A stretch of DNA of 64,000 bases from an uncultured Bacteroidales bacterium (GCA_902799875.1 CADCCH010000005.1:1-64000), one strand, 5' to 3'; shown: positions 1 to 8,066, counted from the first letter of the stretch. Numbers and translations are program-made. Notes: generated by a model from the letters alone, not told the origin.

Positions 1-533
1 GTATTCCTTTCTAAACAAGTTCCAAGGGGCTGTACGCAAAAGAAGCCGGGCTTGAGGCGCTTGGTAGCGAGGCGATGCGGGTTCATCTGAACGTAACGGA
101 TCATCGATTGGAGTTGGTTCTTAGCGAGGAGCGGGCGGAGAAAGGGGCGTTCCCATCTTCGTTCTTTTTCCACGATTGAATGCGGATGAAGTTCACGCTC
201 AATACGCTTGATGCCTTGTAGAAAACCACGCATAACCATGGTGATACCTTTGGTCATGGGTTTGGTAACGTGAATAACGGCGTGGAGATGATCGGGCATA
301 AGACAGAACTGCAAGATACGGATTTCCGGATAGTAGGTGTAGATATGCACTAACTCATCAATGACCGCATTGCCGAAGTCGGTGCGGTTAATGGTGGCTT
401 TTGCGGGGTCGTTATCGGAGATGACGAGGTCTCCGAAGAGTGACTCGCGATTCGGGGTAACGAGTGTCATGTGGTAAATGCCAACACCACGCCATGCTCG
501 TCCGTATTCTTGCCAGTGCCAATGATTCTCCAT
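1..533 (-). CDS. RAYT/IS200-like Y1 transposase, 3' end cut by window edge
   Basis: The frame is open from an ATG at 533 to the window edge, 177 codons without a stop, so the C-terminus is missing. RAYT-family proteins are single-strand DNA transposases of the HUH/Y1 type that usually act on REP palindromes. The fold signature is present: an N-terminal GIYHMTLVTPNR strand (residues 18-29), the HUH motif in MPDHLHAV (His82, His84), and IRYVQMNPHR (145-154) containing the expected catalytic Tyr147. The gene has its own housekeeping-type promoter at 551-582, which is unlike a silent relic. It stands alone, divergent from mdh. I cannot tell whether it is a mobile IS200 element or a domesticated single-copy RAYT. 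The flank holds one imperfect palindrome at 606-623. Confidence 0.85.
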   Translation of the reverse strand, partial: MENHWHWQEYGRAWRGVGIYHMTLVTPNRESLFGDLVISDNDPAKATINRTDFGNAVIDELVHIYTYYPEIRILQFCLMPDHLHAVIHVTKPMTKGITMVMRGFLQGIKRIERELHPHSIVEKERRWERPFLRPLLAKNQLQSMIRYVQMNPHRLATKRLKPGFFCVQPLGTCLERN

Positions 534-550
534 CGTTCTGAATTTTGGAG

Positions 551-582
551 CAAAGGTACAAAAAATAAATGAAATACGCAAA
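551..582 (-). promoter_or_regulatory. Promoter of the RAYT gene
   Basis: On the minus strand, -33 TTTG (579-582, extended as TTTGCGTAT), a 20-bp spacer and -7 TACCTTTG (551-558) match the Bacteroidota sigma consensus. The start codon lies 18 bp downstream of the -7 box. Confidence 0.7.
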
Positions 583-690
583 TAAATCTGCAAATTTTGC
601 ACGAACCCGCGTATAACTGCGGGAAAAGAACGAAGAAAATGCATGTTTCTTTTGCAAAAAGAAGAAATTTTGCACTTTTATTCTTAAAAA

Positions 691-722
691 TTTGTATATA
701 TACAAAATTTTTTGTACCTTTG
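691..722 (+). promoter_or_regulatory. Promoter of the mdh operon
   Basis: TTTG (691-694), 20 bp, TACCTTTG (715-722). The -33 box lies in a palindrome, TTTGTATATATACAAA (691-706). The 5' leader is about 70 nt and is dominated by a heptamer array. Confidence 0.75.
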
Positions 723-736
723 CGGGCTGATTTGAA

Positions 737-771
737 GAATTAAGAATTAAAAATTAAAAATTAAGAATTAA
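737..771 (+). repeat. Heptamer array, unit RAATTAA, 5 copies, in the mdh leader
   Basis: Five perfectly phased heptamers: GAATTAA, GAATTAA, AAATTAA, AAATTAA, GAATTAA. The unit carries TAA. The same unit recurs at 25811-25838, across the glmM/lpxB junction. Confidence 0.9.
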
Positions 772-797
772 ATATTGATTAAAAAATATACACTATT

Positions 798-1739
798 ATG
801 AGTAAAGTAACTGTAGTAGGCGCAGGAAACGTAGGTGCTACGTGCGCAAATGTGTTGGCAGTTAATGAGGTAGCCAACGAAGTATGTCTGATTGATATCA
901 AAGAGGGTTTTGCAGAGGGCAAGGCCATGGATATCATGCAAACCGCTCAGTTGATGGGCTTTGACACTGTTGTGGAGGGTGTAACGAATGACTACAGCAA
1001 GACTGCCGGTTCTGACGTGGTTATTATCACTTCCGGTCTGCCGCGTAAACCGGGTATGACCCGTGAGGAGTTGATCGGTGTAAACGCAGGTATCGTAAAG
1101 AGCGTTTGCGACCAAGTGCTCAAATACAGCCCGAACGCTATCCTCGTTGTTGTTTCCAACCCGATGGATACGATGGCATATTTGACCTTGCACGCTCTGA
1201 AGTTGCCGCGCAACCGCGTGATCGGTATGGGTGGCGCACTCGACAGCGCACGTCTGAAATATTTCCTGAGTCAGGCTTTGAAGTGCAACGCGAACGACGT
1301 AGACGGTTTCGTGATCGGTGGTCACGGTGACACGACGATGATTCCGTTGACGAGCTACACGACCTACAAGGGTATCAACGTAAGCGAGTTCCTAAGCAAA
1401 GAGGAGTTGGAGAACGTGGTTAAGAGCACGATGGTAGGCGGTGCAACGCTGACCGGTCTGCTTGGAACGAGTGCATGGATGGCTCCGGGTGCAGCTGCTG
1501 CATCGGTAGCAGAGGCTATCATCAAGGACCAGAAGAAGATGATTCCGTGCTCGGCAGCCCTTGAGGGTGAGTACGGTATGAAGGACATCACGATCGGTGT
1601 TCCGTGTATCATCGGTAAGAACGGTATCGAGAAGATCCTTGAGCTGAACATCAGCGATGAAGAGCGCGCTAAACTGCACGAGAGTGAGGCAGCTGTTCGT
1701 AAAACCACAGCGATTTTGAAAGACCTGAACGTTCTTTAA
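798..1739 (+). CDS. mdh: Malate dehydrogenase (LDH-like type)
   Basis: Interconverts malate and oxaloacetate with NAD in the cytosol, feeding the fumarate/succinate branch used by anaerobic Bacteroidales. The 313-aa length is normal. The N-terminal Rossmann loop GAGNVGA (residues 8-14), the substrate-loop segment LPRKPGMTREEL and the catalytic-histidine motif GGHGDT are all present. The loop arginine in RKPGMTR points to malate rather than lactate use. It is first in an operon: serine palmitoyltransferase starts 1 bp after its stop. The ATG was chosen because the family N-terminus begins at MSKVTVVGAG. The leader contains a run of heptamer repeats rather than a clear ribosome site. Confidence 0.95.
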   Translation: MSKVTVVGAGNVGATCANVLAVNEVANEVCLIDIKEGFAEGKAMDIMQTAQLMGFDTVVEGVTNDYSKTAGSDVVIITSGLPRKPGMTREELIGVNAGIVKSVCDQVLKYSPNAILVVVSNPMDTMAYLTLHALKLPRNRVIGMGGALDSARLKYFLSQALKCNANDVDGFVIGGHGDTTMIPLTSYTTYKGINVSEFLSKEELENVVKSTMVGGATLTGLLGTSAWMAPGAAAASVAEAIIKDQKKMIPCSAALEGEYGMKDITIGVPCIIGKNGIEKILELNISDEERAKLHESEAAVRKTTAILKDLNVL

Positions 1740-1740
1740 T

Positions 1741-2925
1741 ATGGATCTATTTGAAAAATGTGACCATTTTGAGACGCTGAAGCAGGTTCGCAAGCTCGGC
1801 ATCTACCCGTATTTCCATGAGTTGGAAAGCCGTCAGGCGCCGGTAGTGCAGATGGAGAACCACCGCGTGATCATGTTGGGTAGTAACAACTACCTCGGAT
1901 TCACGGAGAACGAAGCGGTCATCAAAGCGGGTCACGAAGCTTTAGACAAATACGGTACGGGTGTGAGCGGTAGCCGTTTCCTGAACGGAACGCTCGACCT
2001 GCACCTGCAGTTGGAGAAAGAGATCGCTGAGTTCACCGGTTATGAGGAGTGTATGACCTGCTCGACGGGTTTCCAGACCAATCTCGCTATCATCTCCGCC
2101 ATCTGCGGCAAGGATGATTACATTCTGAACGACCGCGAGAACCACGCTTCCATCTACGACGCTTGTCGTCTGAGTTATGCGAAGGTTCTGCGTTACCGTC
2201 ACTCGGATATGATGGATCTGGAGCGCCAGTTGAAATCGATTCCGGAAAATGCCGGTAAGCTGATCATCACCGATGGTGTATTCTCCATGCGCGGCGATAT
2301 CTGTAAGTTACCGGAGATCTGCGCGCTGGCCGAGAAATACGGTGCGCGTGTGATGGTCGATGATGCCCACGGATTCGGTGTACTCGGCCCCGGTGGTCGT
2401 GGTACAGCCGCTCATTTCGGTTTGACGGACAAAGTGGATATCACGATGTTGACCTTCTCGAAGTCGCTGGCTTCGATCGGCGGATGTATGTTGACCTCGC
2501 ACCGCGTAGCCGATTGGTTGCGTCACGTGAGTCGTCCGTTCATCTTCTCGGCTTCTATCACACCGTGTTCGGCTGCTACCGCTTTGGAGGCATTGCATCA
2601 GTTGATCAAAGATCCGGAGCGTCCGACGCGTCTGATGAACATCGCCAAATACTTCCAGAAACAGCTGTTGGCGAACGGTGTGAAGATCATCGAGGCTCCG
2701 ACGCCTATCGTGCCGATCTTTACGTACAAGACACTGGATACGCTGTATTTCGGTAAGAAGATGTTCGACGAGGGTGTATATGTGAACCCGGTTATTGCGC
2801 CGGCTTGCGTAGAAGGCGAGTGCCTGCTGCGTACGACGCTGATGGCGACCCATACCGAGCCGATCATCGACGAGGCGGTACAGATCATTGCACGTGTTTT
2901 GCACGAAGGTGCACCGCAGATGTGA
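1741..2925 (+). CDS. spt: Alpha-oxoamine synthase, probable serine palmitoyltransferase
   Basis: PLP enzyme that would condense serine with an acyl-CoA to 3-ketosphinganine, the first step of sphingolipid synthesis characteristic of Bacteroidales. Seen in the 394-aa sequence: GTGVSGSRFLNG (72-83), the PLP-stacking histidine in ENHASIYD (His135), the aspartate motif DDAHGFG (207-213) and the Schiff-base lysine in TFSKSLASIGG (Lys241). The GSRFLNGT segment and the SDR downstream favour Spt over the paralogous glycine C-acetyltransferase (Kbl) and over BioF. No threonine dehydrogenase or biotin genes are nearby. It begins 1 bp after mdh, so it is probably co-transcribed. Substrate assignment is by family and context. 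Confidence 0.82.
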   Translation: MDLFEKCDHFETLKQVRKLGIYPYFHELESRQAPVVQMENHRVIMLGSNNYLGFTENEAVIKAGHEALDKYGTGVSGSRFLNGTLDLHLQLEKEIAEFTGYEECMTCSTGFQTNLAIISAICGKDDYILNDRENHASIYDACRLSYAKVLRYRHSDMMDLERQLKSIPENAGKLIITDGVFSMRGDICKLPEICALAEKYGARVMVDDAHGFGVLGPGGRGTAAHFGLTDKVDITMLTFSKSLASIGGCMLTSHRVADWLRHVSRPFIFSASITPCSAATALEALHQLIKDPERPTRLMNIAKYFQKQLLANGVKIIEAPTPIVPIFTYKTLDTLYFGKKMFDEGVYVNPVIAPACVEGECLLRTTLMATHTEPIIDEAVQIIARVLHEGAPQM

Positions 2926-2926
2926 T

Positions 2927-3709
2927 ATGAAGACTTTAGTTATCTCCGGCGGTAGTTCGGGTATAGGAAAAGCGACAGCCATGCTCTTTGCGGAGCGTGG
3001 CTGGCGTGTTTTTGAGTTAAGTCGGTCGGGTGCGGACGGCGAAAGTATCACGCATGTGACCTGCGATGTCTGCGACGAGAAGAGTACCAAAGCCGCTATC
3101 GCGGAGGTGCTGAAACAGACCGAGACGATCGATGTCGTTATCTCGAATGCGGGTTTCGGTATCTCGGGTGCAGTCGAGTTCACGGATATCCAAGAGGCAG
3201 AGCGTCAGATGGACGTCAATTTTATGGGGGCCGTACGTTTTACCCAGGCCGTGTTACCGCAACTGCGTAAGCAAGGCTTCGGACGAATCATCTATACCAG
3301 TTCGGTAGCCGCTCAACTGCCTGTTCCGTATCAGGCTTTCTATTCGGCGAGCAAGGCGGCCATCAACGCGATGGCCTTGGCGCTGGCGAATGAGGTGAAA
3401 GACTTTGGGATCAGCGTGAGTGTGATGATGCCAGGTGACGTAAGCACGGGTTTCACCGACGCGCGTGCCAAGAGCACGAAAGGCGAGGAGGTCTATACCG
3501 GTGCCAACAAAGCGATCACGACCATGGAACGCGACGAACGCGGAGGTATGAGTCCACGACAGATGGCAGCGCTCTTCTGGCATATCGCGACATGCAAGAG
3601 TCCGAGACCGCAGTACGTCGGCGGATTCAGTTACCGCGTACTGTGTTTGTTAGACCGGATTCTGCCGAAACGATTGGTTAACTGGATCGAGTATAAAGTG
3701 TATTCCTAA
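2927..3709 (+). CDS. Short-chain dehydrogenase/reductase, candidate 3-ketosphinganine reductase
   Basis: Classical SDR of 260 aa with the cofactor glycine motif GGSSGIG (8-14), NAG (74-76), catalytic Ser in YTSSVAA (about 125), and YxxxK as Tyr139/Lys143. The ATG at 2927 starts 1 bp after the upstream stop; an earlier in-frame start at 2888 would overlap spt and precede the glycine motif by too much. SDRs of this kind reduce keto groups with NADPH. Position directly behind the serine palmitoyltransferase suggests it reduces 3-ketosphinganine, but that is inference; a generic SDR passenger remains possible. The stop overlaps the next start by one base. Confidence 0.8.
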   Translation: MKTLVISGGSSGIGKATAMLFAERGWRVFELSRSGADGESITHVTCDVCDEKSTKAAIAEVLKQTETIDVVISNAGFGISGAVEFTDIQEAERQMDVNFMGAVRFTQAVLPQLRKQGFGRIIYTSSVAAQLPVPYQAFYSASKAAINAMALALANEVKDFGISVSVMMPGDVSTGFTDARAKSTKGEEVYTGANKAITTMERDERGGMSPRQMAALFWHIATCKSPRPQYVGGFSYRVLCLLDRILPKRLVNWIEYKVYS

Positions 3710-4584
3710 TGAAACATATCCGTATCATCTCTCCCTCCGGCGCCATAGACCCATCGTATATCGATGGCGCTACCGCGCGTCTGCGCGCGTGGGGATATAA
3801 GGTGAGCGAGGGCGCACACGCACGCGGGCGTTGGGGACGTTTTGCCGGTACGGACGAAGAACGGCTGGCGGACCTGAATGAGGCCTTGCGTGACGAGAGC
3901 GTGGATATGATCCTTTGTGCCCGCGGCGGGTATGGCCTGCAGCGTATCATCGACCGCGTGGCAGAAATCAAGAAGCCTATCATCGGGTTCAGCGATATCA
4001 CGGCGCTGCATCAGTTGTCCGGTATCTGCCATCAGCCTTCGCTGCACGGTATCATGTGCAAGCATATCGCCAGTTTACCGGAAGACAGTGAGCCGATGGT
4101 CGCATTGCGAAAGTTGCTGGCAGGTGAGGCGATGGAATACCGCTGGGAGAACCACCCGCTGAACCGACCGGGTGTAGCACACGCACCGATTGTAGGTGGA
4201 AACCTGAGTGTACTGTACGGGCTGCAGGGAACGCCGTACGGTCTGAGTAAACTGAGTTATCAATTCCCTATCCTACTCATCGAAGACATCGCCGAGCGGC
4301 ACTATCATATTGACCGGATGATTCGTAACCTGCGTTTGAGTGGTGTACTGGCTCATTTGAGTGGTCTCATCGTCGGACAGTTCAGTGACTGCGAGGACGA
4401 TGAAGGGATGGGTGAGTCGGTTTATGAAACAATAAAAGAGGCAGTCGCTGACTACGACTACCCCGTTCTTTTCAATGCCCCGATCGGGCATGTGGAACAT
4501 AATGTTCCGTTATGGCTTCATCGTCATGCGTCCATCGACTGCGGCACGGATAGTGTCCTGCGTCTGCACGGCGTGGAGGTATAA
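3709..4584 (+). CDS. ldcA: Muramoyltetrapeptide LD-carboxypeptidase (peptidase S66)
   Basis: Cytosolic peptidoglycan-recycling enzyme that removes the terminal D-Ala from tetrapeptides. It has the S66 features: ISPSGAID at the N-terminus, CARGGYG (70-76), the nucleophile serine in GFSDITAL (Ser95), the catalytic glutamate in LLIEDIAE (about 189) and the histidine in PIGHVEHN near the C-terminus. At 291 aa it is normal length. It starts on the last base of the SDR stop, ending the mdh operon. Its last 75 bp overlap, on the opposite strand, the 3' end of the 5'-nucleotidase domain gene, and I see no terminator there. Confidence 0.93.
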   Translation: MKHIRIISPSGAIDPSYIDGATARLRAWGYKVSEGAHARGRWGRFAGTDEERLADLNEALRDESVDMILCARGGYGLQRIIDRVAEIKKPIIGFSDITALHQLSGICHQPSLHGIMCKHIASLPEDSEPMVALRKLLAGEAMEYRWENHPLNRPGVAHAPIVGGNLSVLYGLQGTPYGLSKLSYQFPILLIEDIAERHYHIDRMIRNLRLSGVLAHLSGLIVGQFSDCEDDEGMGESVYETIKEAVADYDYPVLFNAPIGHVEHNVPLWLHRHASIDCGTDSVLRLHGVEV

Positions 4585-5298
4585 ATCCCGAATTTTCAAA
4601 TCACTTTTCCAATAGTCCACGTGACGCGTGAGTGCGTCCATGTGGTCCGTTCCGCCGGAGAGGTAATCGCTGGTAGCGACGGTATAGAGAGCCTTCGGGT
4701 TCACTGCCTTGCCGGCTATCTGCACATCGGCCAGATGGCCGTCGATAACTGTCACGCGCATACCGGCTACACCTTGACCTCCGTACTGCGCGAACGACTC
4801 ACATAGCGCGATGATATCTGAGCCTTTGAGGGTGAGTACGACCAGTTCATTGTCGAAGGGCATCAACTCAAACACACTTCCTTTGGTAACAGGACCGGCA
4901 GGCCATTCGCAACGCATACCGCCCATATTGACGATAGCGATATCCACCTTACCCGGATACACTGCCTTAGCCGCTTCCCATAAGGCATCGGTAGCCCAGT
5001 TAAGCATCGGACATTCGGGTTCGCGCACCCACAGACGCTCGGGGGCATAACCGATCTGCACATTCATCTCCCGCTCCAAGTCGGCTTTAGTTGGAGCCAA
5101 TTGCGCCAGATAAACCGTATCTTGGATGGCGTCTGCCGAGGCATCTACCGGAATGGCTTGGGTAGTGACGGATGTAACTTGAACCTGCTTGTGACAAGCC
5201 GATAAAAAGACCGTTAGCACTGTTAGACCGGCTATAAATAGCCTGTAAGACCGTTTCACTGTTAGACCGGTCTTCGACCTGTTAGATTTTATTTGCAT
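4510..5298 (-). CDS. Lipoprotein with 5'-nucleotidase C-terminal domain only
   Basis: 262 aa with a lipobox (FLSAC) after a hydrophobic stretch, then the substrate-binding C-terminal domain of UshA-type 5'-nucleotidases: NMGGMR, the loop following PFDNELVVL, and DYLSGGTDHM for nucleobase stacking. The metallophosphatase half is absent; it occurs as a separate lipoprotein gene at 14207-15034, about 9 kb away. Together they could form one periplasmic nucleotidase (inference). The first 20 residues lie over an irregular repeat region (5212-5287), so the true start could be a downstream codon such as the GTG before KRSYRLF. It is third in the psuK-psuG unit and overlaps psuG by 10 bp. Confidence 0.85.
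   Translation of the reverse strand: MQIKSNRSKTGLTVKRSYRLFIAGLTVLTVFLSACHKQVQVTSVTTQAIPVDASADAIQDTVYLAQLAPTKADLEREMNVQIGYAPERLWVREPECPMLNWATDALWEAAKAVYPGKVDIAIVNMGGMRCEWPAGPVTKGSVFELMPFDNELVVLTLKGSDIIALCESFAQYGGQGVAGMRVTVIDGHLADVQIAGKAVNPKALYTVATSDYLSGGTDHMDALTRHVDYWKSDLKIRDLYLHAVQTQDTIRAAVDGRMTMKP
5212..5287 (-). repeat. Irregular repeat of TGTTAGACC in the signal-peptide region
   Basis: TGTTAGACC or near copies begin at 5221, 5244, 5260 and 5280, with a further partial copy at 5214. Spacing is 16-23 bp, not a clean tandem. Short palindromes GCTATAAATAGC and AGACCGGTCT lie between copies. The stretch encodes the N-terminal region of the 5'-nucleotidase-domain lipoprotein. Confidence 0.6.
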
Positions 5299-6200
5299 AA
5301 GGCTTTTGCTGTTTGTGCCGCAAGGCGGGCATTGTTGAGTACTAATTGGATATTGGAAGCCAGACTCTCACCGCCGGTGAGGTCTTTTACTTTCGCGAGC
5401 AGGAACGGTGTACATTGTTTGCCGTGGATCCCAGCTTTGTCCATCTCCTGGAGAGCTTGGGCGATGGCTGCATCGATCTTCTCTTTGGGCATCGAATACT
5501 GCTCCGGGATCGGATTGGTGACGAGCATGCCGCCTTTGAGACCGCAATCTATTTTGGCTTGGAAAGCCGCTGCCAGTTCTTCCGGCGTGTCGATACGATA
5601 GTCCACGCCGAAACCGCTGTGACGGGTATAGAACGCCGGCAGTTCGTCGGTGCCATAGCCGATGACAGGAACACCCTTGGTCTCGAGGTATTCGAGCGTT
5701 AGGCCCAGATCGAGGATGGATTTAGCCCCCGCACAGATGACCATGACGGGTGTCTGGGCCAGTTCTTCGAGGTCAGCAGAGATATCGAAGGTCTGCTGCG
5801 CACCGCGGTGCACGCCTCCGATACCACCGGTAGCGAAGATCTTGATGCCTGCCATGGCCGCGATGATCATGGTGGTAGTAACGGTGGTAGCGCCATCCTC
5901 TTTGCGGGCAATGAGGACAGGTAAGTCCCGACGCGAAGCTTTGATGACTGCTTGCCCTTTGCGACCGAGGTACTCGATCTCTTCGGGTGTACAGCCGGCT
6001 TTGAGTTGCCCACCGATGATGGCGATGGTGGCCGGTACGGCGCCGTTCTCTCGGATGGTCTGCTCCACTTGGAGGGCTGTCTCCACGTTCTGCGGATAGG
6101 GCATACCGTGCGAGATGATGGTTGATTCGAGAGCTACAACCGGTTTGCCGGCATTGAGCGCTTCTTGCACTTCTTTGGAAATAGAAAGATATTTATTCAT
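5289..6200 (-). CDS. psuG: Pseudouridine-5'-phosphate glycosidase
   Basis: Cleaves pseudouridine 5'-phosphate to uracil and ribose 5-phosphate, salvaging modified bases from RNA turnover. The 303-aa protein shows the family marks: ALESTIISHGMPYP near the N-terminus, the lysine of VIKASRRDLP, TTVTTTMIIAAMAGI, the active-site loop ATGGIGGVHRGA, and CAGAKSILDLGLTLEYLET. Directly upstream is a PfkB-type kinase that plausibly makes its substrate, the usual psuK-psuG arrangement. The start abuts the kinase stop, overlapping by one base. Confidence 0.95.
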   Translation of the reverse strand: MNKYLSISKEVQEALNAGKPVVALESTIISHGMPYPQNVETALQVEQTIRENGAVPATIAIIGGQLKAGCTPEEIEYLGRKGQAVIKASRRDLPVLIARKEDGATTVTTTMIIAAMAGIKIFATGGIGGVHRGAQQTFDISADLEELAQTPVMVICAGAKSILDLGLTLEYLETKGVPVIGYGTDELPAFYTRHSGFGVDYRIDTPEELAAAFQAKIDCGLKGGMLVTNPIPEQYSMPKEKIDAAIAQALQEMDKAGIHGKQCTPFLLAKVKDLTGGESLASNIQLVLNNARLAAQTAKALCK

Positions 6201-7096
6201 TATAGTAAAATATTGGCGATATCCGGGTTAACGGCTTTTGGGCTCATGAGGGTGGCACGTGCAGCCATGAGACCGTATTGGGCAGTCTGCGGGAACGCGA
6301 TTCCTTTTGCATGGGCAAAGACGACTCCGGCAAGGAAGGCATCTCCGGCTCCGGTGGTGTTGATGACTTCTCCGGGCAGCGCCGGGAAGAGCCATTCTTC
6401 GGCAGCGGTACGACAATACACGCCCTCACCGCTCAAAGTGATATACACATGCGCCACACCAAGGTCCAATAATTTCTGTGCTGCTTCCGCGTACGTAGCC
6501 GTTTCGGTAACCGCCAAAGCCTCTTTGAGATTCAGTTTGAGGGTATGGAGATACGGTAGTTTTGCTTTTCGCAAGGCATTCACAACACGGTGCGCTTTGG
6601 TGGTACTGACTCCGTCAATGAACAAAGGCACAGTGACATTCTCCATGAGCCAGCGAATCGAATCTTCGGTGATATTGGTGTCCGCCACGACGTAGTCAGA
6701 CACATTGATATCCCCACTACGTTTGGCCAGCCATTCCGGAGTGATCGAACGAATGACTTCGGTGTCTGCGACAGCGGCTATCATCTCACCGCCCCTGTTG
6801 TTAAGACAGAGATAGATGCCTGAACGCAAGGCCGACTCGCGGTCAGAGAGATGGACATCTATACCGACTTGCTTGCAGTAGTCATGAATCAGACCACCGA
6901 AGAGGTCACCACCGAAAACCGTCAACAGTTGGGTGCGTGCACCGAGCAGCGATAAGTTATGCGCGATATTGCGCGCTACGCCGCCGTAACCGACTTCGAT
7001 ATGTCCGGGATTAGAGTCCGCCGCGATGAAGGCATCGTTCAGCGTTGCCGAGAGATCGACGTTCGCTCCTCCGATAACAGAAATAAGTGTCTCCAT
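6200..7096 (-). CDS. psuK: PfkB-family carbohydrate kinase, probable pseudouridine kinase
   Basis: About 298 aa with the ribokinase fold: N-terminal GGANVDLSATL, VGYGGVARNIAHNL (substrate glycine pair), and the anion-hole/catalytic-base motif NTTGAGDAFLAGV near the C-terminus. Next to psuG it would phosphorylate pseudouridine at the 5' position; that specificity is by context. The ATG at 7096 is chosen because an upstream in-frame start at 7177 would run through the promoter (7117-7148). It is first gene of a three-gene minus-strand unit (kinase, psuG, 5'-nucleotidase domain), which together reads as nucleoside salvage. Confidence 0.85.
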   Translation of the reverse strand: METLISVIGGANVDLSATLNDAFIAADSNPGHIEVGYGGVARNIAHNLSLLGARTQLLTVFGGDLFGGLIHDYCKQVGIDVHLSDRESALRSGIYLCLNNRGGEMIAAVADTEVIRSITPEWLAKRSGDINVSDYVVADTNITEDSIRWLMENVTVPLFIDGVSTTKAHRVVNALRKAKLPYLHTLKLNLKEALAVTETATYAEAAQKLLDLGVAHVYITLSGEGVYCRTAAEEWLFPALPGEVINTTGAGDAFLAGVVFAHAKGIAFPQTAQYGLMAARATLMSPKAVNPDIANILL

Positions 7097-7116
7097 GATT
7101 GTTTCATTTTGCGCTG

Positions 7117-7148
7117 CAAAATTACAAAAAATATTTGAAATACGCAAA
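7117..7148 (-). promoter_or_regulatory. Promoter of the psuK-psuG unit
   Basis: Minus strand: TTTG (7145-7148, extended TTTGCGTAT), 20-bp spacer, TAATTTTG (7117-7124). The start codon follows 20 bp downstream of the -7 box. Confidence 0.75.
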
Positions 7149-7164
7149 TAAAAAAGAAGGAAAC

Positions 7165-7199
7165 CTATAGAAAACAAAGAAGGTTGTCTCCCGACAACC
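7165..7199 (-). terminator. Intrinsic terminator of the predicted small RNA
   Basis: Perfect 7-bp stem GGTTGTC/GACAACC (7182-7188 with 7193-7199), a 4-nt loop, then on the minus strand a U-rich tail TTCTTTGTTTT. On the plus strand the same hairpin is followed by CAATCTTTTT, so it could work in both directions. Confidence 0.65.
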
Positions 7200-7242
7200 C
7201 AATCTTTTTACTTAACCTTAAATCTAATACCATGAAAAACAC
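7171..7242 (-). ncRNA. Predicted small RNA of about 72 nt with own promoter and terminator
   Basis: Between trmD and psuK the minus strand carries a promoter (7247-7278) and, about 45 nt beyond the expected start site, a 7-bp GC-containing hairpin with a U-rich tail (7165-7199). The transcript has no convincing reading frame: a 5' AU-rich segment including TTCATGGTATTAGATTTAAG, then the terminator hairpin. The ends are estimated from the promoter and terminator, so +/-5 nt. Its role is unknown. The AU-rich core looks familiar from Bacteroidales intergenic regions, but that is recollection, not a search result. It could also be a leader whose readthrough reaches psuK. Confidence 0.55.
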
Positions 7243-7246
7243 GGTG

Positions 7247-7278
7247 CAAAAGTACTGCTTTTTAGTGATATGACCAAA
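7247..7278 (-). promoter_or_regulatory. Promoter of the predicted small RNA
   Basis: Minus strand: TTTG (7275-7278, in context TTTGGTCATATC), 20-bp spacer, TACTTTTG (7247-7254). The same TTTGGTCA context occurs at the acpP promoter. Confidence 0.7.
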
Positions 7279-7357
7279 TTTTTTTGTAAAAAAATGTTAT
7301 AAAACATAAAATTGTCATTTAGACTTTACAAAAAATCGGTACATCTTCTCAAATACA

Positions 7358-8038
7358 CTATTTTTCTTCCAATAAATCCGGTCTTCTTTCGCGGGTGTGC
7401 TCGAGGGACTGTTCGTAGAGCCATTCTTCGATTTTTGCCTGATGACCGGAGAGGAGTATATCGGGTACTTTCCAGCCTTTATAGTCGGCAGGGCGGGTAT
7501 AGACGCCTGCTTCGAGCAGTCCGTCCTGGAACGAATCATTGAGGGCCGACTCAACGTCTCCGAGTGCACCGGGCAACAGTCGTACAATAGCGTCTGTCAT
7601 CATTGCCGCGGGCATCTCACCTCCGGTGAGCACAAAGTCACCGATGCTATACTCGCGCGTGATAAGATGATCGCGCACGCGTTGATCGACACCTTTGTAG
7701 TGTCCACAGAGAATGATGATATTCTGCTTGAGCGACAGACTGTTCGCGGCTTTCTGGTCAAATCGCTCGCCGTCCGGAGCGGTAAAGATGATCTCATCGT
7801 AGTCACGCTCGGACTTAAGGTGCGTGATTAAGCGGTCGATGGGCTCAACTTGAAGGACCATGCCGGCTCCAAAACCAAAAGCATAGTCATCTACTTTACG
7901 GTGCTTATCCAAGGTCCAATCGCGCAAATTATGCACATAAATCTCACAAAGGCCTTTATCCTTTGCGCGCTGGATGATCGAATGGTTGAGCGGGGACTCC
8001 AACAATTCGGGACAACATGTTATGATATCAATACGCAT
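7358..8038 (-). CDS. trmD: tRNA (guanine-N1)-methyltransferase
   Basis: Methylates G37 of tRNAs with S-adenosylmethionine, preventing +1 frameshifting. The 226-aa protein has the SPOUT trefoil-knot segments [16 protein letters not shown] and [13 protein letters not shown], the N-terminal [29 protein letters not shown], and C-terminal [15 protein letters not shown]. Its start codon sits at the edge of a heptamer array that also contains the stop of yidD, 28 bp upstream. It is the last gene of the hemD-rnpA-yidD-trmD run. Confidence 0.96.
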   Translation of the reverse strand: MRIDIITCCPELLESPLNHSIIQRAKDKGLCEIYVHNLRDWTLDKHRKVDDYAFGFGAGMVLQVEPIDRLITHLKSERDYDEIIFTAPDGERFDQKAANSLSLKQNIIILCGHYKGVDQRVRDHLITREYSIGDFVLTGGEMPAAMMTDAIVRLLPGALGDVESALNDSFQDGLLEAGVYTRPADYKGWKVPDILLSGHQAKIEEWLYEQSLEHTRERRPDLLEEK

Positions 8039-8064
8039 TTATGATTTCAAATTTCAAATTTATG
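8037..8064 (-). repeat. Heptamer array, unit ATTTCAA (TTGAAAT on the coding strand), yidD/trmD junction
   Basis: Phased units on the plus strand: ATTTATG, ATTTCAA, ATTTCAA, ATTTATG, continuing degenerately as ATTCAGG, GTACAGG to 8078. On the coding strand the units carry TGA or TAA. The yidD stop (8067-8069) falls in the degenerate part, the trmD start at the other end. Confidence 0.8.
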
Positions 8065-8066
8065 AT

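Noticed and set aside
606..623. Imperfect palindrome CCCGC/GCGGG as a REP element of the RAYT
   Set aside because: Only one copy is visible and it is short; without further copies the assignment is not supportable.
7232..7273. 13-codon plus-strand frame starting MKNTVQK, as a leader peptide
   Set aside because: No plus-strand promoter or downstream plus-strand gene; the minus strand has a full promoter and terminator for a small RNA over the same bases.
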